Positions 41,103 through 43,572 of a DNA stretch of 43,572 bases are shown here, in pieces. Below the pieces are notes generated by a model. The model was not told the origin of the DNA. It worked only from the letters and a program-made list of their open reading frames with translations, and did not search any database. Within the stretch, counting starts at the first letter, position 1. Each line of letters starts with the position of its first letter. A program made the translations under genes and the position numbers. The stretch spans positions 1 to 43,572 of the forward strand of contig CANJNZ010000035.1 of NCBI GenBank assembly GCA_947476045.1. The letters run 5' to 3'. Origin of the DNA: Chthoniobacteraceae bacterium. Lineage in GTDB: Bacteria; Verrucomicrobiota; Verrucomicrobiia; Chthoniobacterales; Chthoniobacteraceae.

Positions 41103-41909
41103 GTGAAACCTCGCCTTCTGCTCTGCATCGCCATGCTCGCCGCCTTTGCTGGTTGCGACAAAACGCAAAAGAACACCGGTGTCGATGAGGCTGGACAGGT
41201 GGAGTCGGAACGCGCTCTTTTGGCGCAGGAAAAGGCGCGACTCGCTGCTGATAAAGCCCGCTTTATCGCCGAAAGAGACCTGGCCGAAAAAAAAGCCAAC
41301 GCCGAGAAGGAGGGCACCATCCTTACGCAGGATAAGGCGCGACTTACTGCTGAGAAGACGCGCTTGGCCGCCGAAATGGATCTCGCGGAAAGAAACGCCA
41401 ATGCCGAGGCAAAGCGTCTCGCTTACGAACGGGCGAAGCTCGACATGGAAAAGGAAAATTTCGCAGCGGAGAAAGCAAAGCGGCCTTCGCCGAATACACC
41501 CAACGCCGAAGATGAACCCATCGTGCTGAAAGGAGCGCCGTCACCAAAGATGGCAGGTTCTGCCGAGGAGCAGCGCAAGATTGATGAAGACAAAGCAAAA
41601 ATAGAAGCCGAGCAACGTCGCAGCGTCGAGCGGCTCTCGGCTCTGGCCCGTGATGGCGGAACCAGCAAGGGTCCTCACATGGTAGGGCCCGTGCCAAATA
41701 ATGCACCGCCAGCAGCGCCCCCTACAGCAATGCCCGCAGTGCCCGGCACCGTGCCGGCTACCGGTCTGCCCGTTGCAGTGACTAAACCGCTCACTCGCAG
41801 CACGCCCACACCCACACCGAGCCCGCTTCAGCGTCCGCCCGCTCCTTCGTCGCAAACGCGAGAAAAGGGACTGAGGCCCGTGAGCCTGGAGCCCTCGCGA
41901 GGACTCTAA
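41103..41909 (+). CDS. Coiled-coil lipoprotein with internal duplication and Pro-rich tail
   Basis: 268 residues starting with GTG (41103), chosen because it gives a lipoprotein signal MKPRLLLCIAMLAAFAGC with C18 as the lipidated residue. Residues 35-130 are a charged coiled coil made of two copies of a roughly 34-residue unit (LAQEKARLAADKARF... and LTQDKARLTAEKTRL..., both ending in NANAE). The remainder is Pro/Ala/Thr-rich and disordered. No known family. It lies 64 bp after the CysJ-like gene on the same strand. Probably an outer- or inner-membrane-anchored periplasmic protein of structural type. Confidence 0.7.
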   Translation: MKPRLLLCIAMLAAFAGCDKTQKNTGVDEAGQVESERALLAQEKARLAADKARFIAERDLAEKKANAEKEGTILTQDKARLTAEKTRLAAEMDLAERNANAEAKRLAYERAKLDMEKENFAAEKAKRPSPNTPNAEDEPIVLKGAPSPKMAGSAEEQRKIDEDKAKIEAEQRRSVERLSALARDGGTSKGPHMVGPVPNNAPPAAPPTAMPAVPGTVPATGLPVAVTKPLTRSTPTPTPSPLQRPPAPSSQTREKGLRPVSLEPSRGL

Positions 41910-41930
41910 CCCTGTGGGTATGGTTTTCTG

Positions 41931-43109
41931 TTACACCGCTTCCCCCGCCGCGTGGCCGCTTGCCCACGCCCATTGGAAATTGTAGCCGCCCAGCCAGCCC
42001 GTCACGTCCACCACTTCGCCGATGAAGAACAGCCCCGGCACGCGGCGCGCCTCCATCGTTTTCGACGAAAGCTCGCCCGTATCCACGCCGCCCAGCGTCA
42101 CCTCCGCCTTCGGATAACCCTCCGTGCCGCTCGCGCGAAACGGCCACGCGCGCAGCAGCCCGAGCACATCGTCAAACTCCCGCTGCTTGTAATGCACCAG
42201 CGTCTTCGCCAGCGCATGACGCCCGCACCAGGCCTCCACAAAACGCCTCGGCATTCGCTCCGCCAGCACCGCGTCGAGCGAGCGCCCCATCGCGCGCGCC
42301 GACACCACCGCCGCCGACGCCCCCGGCTCCGCGAGCAGATCAAAAAACACCGTCTCCCCCTCGCGCCAGTAGCTCGAGATTTGCAACACCGCCGGCCCGC
42401 TCACCCCGCGATGCGTGAACAGCATCGCCTCCGCAAACTCCGCATCACCACATCGCGCCACCACCGGCAGCGACAGCCCGCTCAGCGTATGCAGCGCCGA
42501 GTCCTGCTGCGCAAAAGTGAGCGGCACCAGCCCCGGCCTGAGCTCCGTCACAAGCAGCCCAAACTGCCGCGCCAGCCGGTGCCCGAAATCCGTCGCGCCC
42601 AGCTTGGCAAACGACAGCCCGCCCGTCGCCACCACCAGCGCATCGCACGTCATCGCACCGCGCGTCGTCTCCAGCCGGAACCGCTCCGCCTTTTCCACCC
42701 GCTCCACCCGCACCCCGCAGCGCACCGACACGCCCGCCTCCGCGCACTCCGCCAGCAGCATCGCGATAATCTCCCGCGCACTCCCGTCGCAAAACTGCTG
42801 CCCCAGCGTCTTCTCGTGATACGCAATCCCGTGCCGCTCCACCATCGCCACAAACTCCCACGGCGAATAGCGCGCCAGCGCCGATTTGCAAAACTCCGGG
42901 CGCTCCGAAAGATAATTCGCCGCCGTCGCCCCGAGATTCGTGAAATTGCAACGCCCCCCGCCGCTGATCTCGATCTTTTTCCCCACCCGCTCCCCGTGCT
43001 CCAGCAACGCCACCCGCCGCCCGCGCTGCCCCGCCGTGATCGCACACATCAGCCCCGCCGCCCCGCCGCCGATCACGACTACGTCAAAATGTTCCGCCAA
43101 ATCCTGCAT
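41931..43109 (-). CDS. HI0933-family FAD-dependent oxidoreductase (YhiN-like)
   Basis: 392 residues. The N-terminal Rossmann FAD motif VVVIGGGAAGLMCAITAGQRG (residues 10-30) and KIEISGGGRCNFTN (45-58) are the hallmarks of the HI0933 flavoprotein family. LVVATGGLSFAKLGATDFG and a GVSGPAVLQIS segment follow, and the closing FIGEVVDVTGWLGGYNFQWAWASG is strongly conserved in this group. The family has unclear substrates; some members act in tRNA or thiol-related oxidation. No signal peptide, so cytosolic. It is convergent with the lipoprotein gene; upstream lies the 21-bp repeat array. Family assignment is firm, function open. Confidence 0.92.
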   Translation of the reverse strand: MQDLAEHFDVVVIGGGAAGLMCAITAGQRGRRVALLEHGERVGKKIEISGGGRCNFTNLGATAANYLSERPEFCKSALARYSPWEFVAMVERHGIAYHEKTLGQQFCDGSAREIIAMLLAECAEAGVSVRCGVRVERVEKAERFRLETTRGAMTCDALVVATGGLSFAKLGATDFGHRLARQFGLLVTELRPGLVPLTFAQQDSALHTLSGLSLPVVARCGDAEFAEAMLFTHRGVSGPAVLQISSYWREGETVFFDLLAEPGASAAVVSARAMGRSLDAVLAERMPRRFVEAWCGRHALAKTLVHYKQREFDDVLGLLRAWPFRASGTEGYPKAEVTLGGVDTGELSSKTMEARRVPGLFFIGEVVDVTGWLGGYNFQWAWASGHAAGEAV

Positions 43110-43236
43110 CCGCCGAACCTGCCTTCACGAAGCACAACTCGTCGAGCAGCGAACGCAGCTTCGGCTCCCGGAGCCGCGTTAAAAAACACCCCGCTTCGCC
43201 ACAGGTAGCCGCCATAGGGAGGGCAATGGTTGGGTT

Positions 43237-43404
43237 AGGGAAGCCAATGACGTGATCATTGGAATCAATGACCCAAGTATTGAAGCCAATGACGCGACCA
43301 TTGGAGTCAATGACCCAAGCATTGAAACCAATGACGCAACCATTGGAATCAATGACCCAACCATTAAAGCCAATGACGTGACCATTGGAGTCAATGACGC
43401 GAGT
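43237..43404. repeat. Array of eight 21-bp tandem repeats with CAATG/CATTG dyads
   Basis: Eight head-to-tail 21-bp units (43237-43404) share the core CAATGAC followed by a variable CNNNNN block and an ATTG start of the next unit. Units alternate in two versions, giving a 42-bp super-period. At one type of junction CCAATG and CATTGG form an inverted repeat with a 7-nt centre (for example CCAATGACGCGACCATTGG). The array is bounded on both sides by AGGGAAG. Because 21 is a multiple of 3 the repeat keeps reading frames open on both strands, but no start or family supports a protein. It lies 79 bp before the transposase ATG. Confidence 0.93.
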
Positions 43405-43483
43405 AGGGAAGTCCCTAATTCAATTAGAGCATTTTCTATTTATATTGTCGCAATTTTTGGGAAGGTGTGGCAAAGAGGAGTGA

Positions 43484-43572
43484 ATGAAAAGTTACAGCAA
43501 TGACTTGAGAGAACGCATAGTCACGGCGCGAGCACGCGGCGACAGCGCGGCGGAAGTCGCTCGGCGCTTCGG
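43484..43572 (+). CDS. IS630-family transposase, N-terminal fragment cut by the window edge
   Basis: The frame begins ATG at 43484 (MKSYSNDLRERIVTARARGD ... VARRFG) and is open to the end of the window. The LRERIV, RGDSAAEVARRFG pattern is the helix-turn-helix start of IS630/Tc1-type transposases, which insert at TA. A clear Shine-Dalgarno-like GAGGAG (43475-43480) precedes it, unlike most genes in the window, fitting acquisition by transfer. Terminal inverted repeats cannot be defined from this fragment. Confidence 0.8.
   Translation, partial: MKSYSNDLRERIVTARARGDSAAEVARRF

Noticed and set aside
39863-41401. Minus-strand open frame of about 500 codons over the CysJ-like gene
   Set aside because: Antisense to a gene with clear FAD/NADPH motifs; composition is shadow-like.
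41952-43208. Plus-strand open frame of about 400 codons over the HI0933 gene
   Set aside because: Arg/His/Pro/Gln-rich antisense shadow of a strongly supported flavoprotein gene.
43237-43404. CRISPR array
   Set aside because: Units are contiguous with no unique spacers and no cas genes nearby.
43252-43503. 83-residue peptide with heptapeptide repeats (NDPSIEANDATIG type)
   Set aside because: A 21-bp repeat automatically keeps a frame open; no start signal, runs past the transposase start, and the dyads suggest a DNA-level role.

Overview
The window looks like chromosome from a GC-rich, Gram-negative bacterium of the Planctomycetes-Verrucomicrobia-Chlamydiae group, most likely Verrucomicrobiota. 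The pointers are a PVC-type secreted dehydrogenase with a C-terminal CxxCH haem site, a five-haem CxxCH protein carrying a PA14-like insert, several secreted beta-propeller, ThuA-like and sialate-esterase-type proteins, a very long DUF4175-like membrane protein, a Rho factor with a long disordered N-terminal extension, and start codons that mostly lack a clear Shine-Dalgarno sequence. A diaminopimelate epimerase and a heptose kinase fit a Gram-negative envelope. The phylum call rests on family recognition only; no marker rRNA is present.

Layout. Positions 1-510 hold a HicB-like antitoxin followed by a HicA toxin frame that loses family similarity near position 142, next to an unidentified frame entering from the left edge. 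Positions 281-5818 (minus strand) carry a phytanoyl-CoA dioxygenase-like gene, a likely operon (deoxyhypusine-synthase-fold protein, rfaE1-like kinase, dapF) and a secreted sialate O-acetylesterase-like protein. Positions 5947-15309 (plus strand) carry an HNH nuclease, a 2039-residue membrane protein with about 30 copies of a six-residue Gly-Glu-Lys-Pro-Ala-Ala repeat, and two tandem secreted proteins that join a beta-rich domain to a glutathione-peroxidase fold. Positions 15463-21312 are a divergent pair of secreted cytochrome-like proteins. Positions 21437-28829 hold a PstS-like lipoprotein, a prolyl oligopeptidase, a secreted beta-propeller, a ThuA-like protein and a convergent amidohydrolase.

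Positions 29131-31200 hold tRNA-Arg(CCT), a cyclophilin on the minus strand, and two tandem tiny paralogous genes ending at a strong hairpin terminator. Positions 31290-37648 hold a CAP-domain secreted protein, a permuted papain-like peptidase divergent from a TIR-like/TM/TPR-like protein, and a PhoB/PhoR two-component pair whose last codon overlaps the convergent rho stop. Positions 37645-43109 hold rho, a CysJ-like reductase without its flavodoxin domain, a coiled-coil lipoprotein and an HI0933-family flavoprotein. The right edge has an array of eight 21-bp repeats and the beginning of an IS630-type transposase.

The most unusual features are: (1) the tandem peroxidase-fold fusions, in which the peroxidatic Cys/Sec is Ser in both copies, encoded by codons from the two unconnected Ser codon families, and the catalytic Gln is Asp; (2) the 21-bp dyad repeat array whose period equals two helical turns; (3) the pair of 58-59-residue paralogues with G/T-poor leaders; (4) the TIR-like membrane protein divergent from a YiiX-type peptidase. 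All functional calls come from reading motifs, with no database search.
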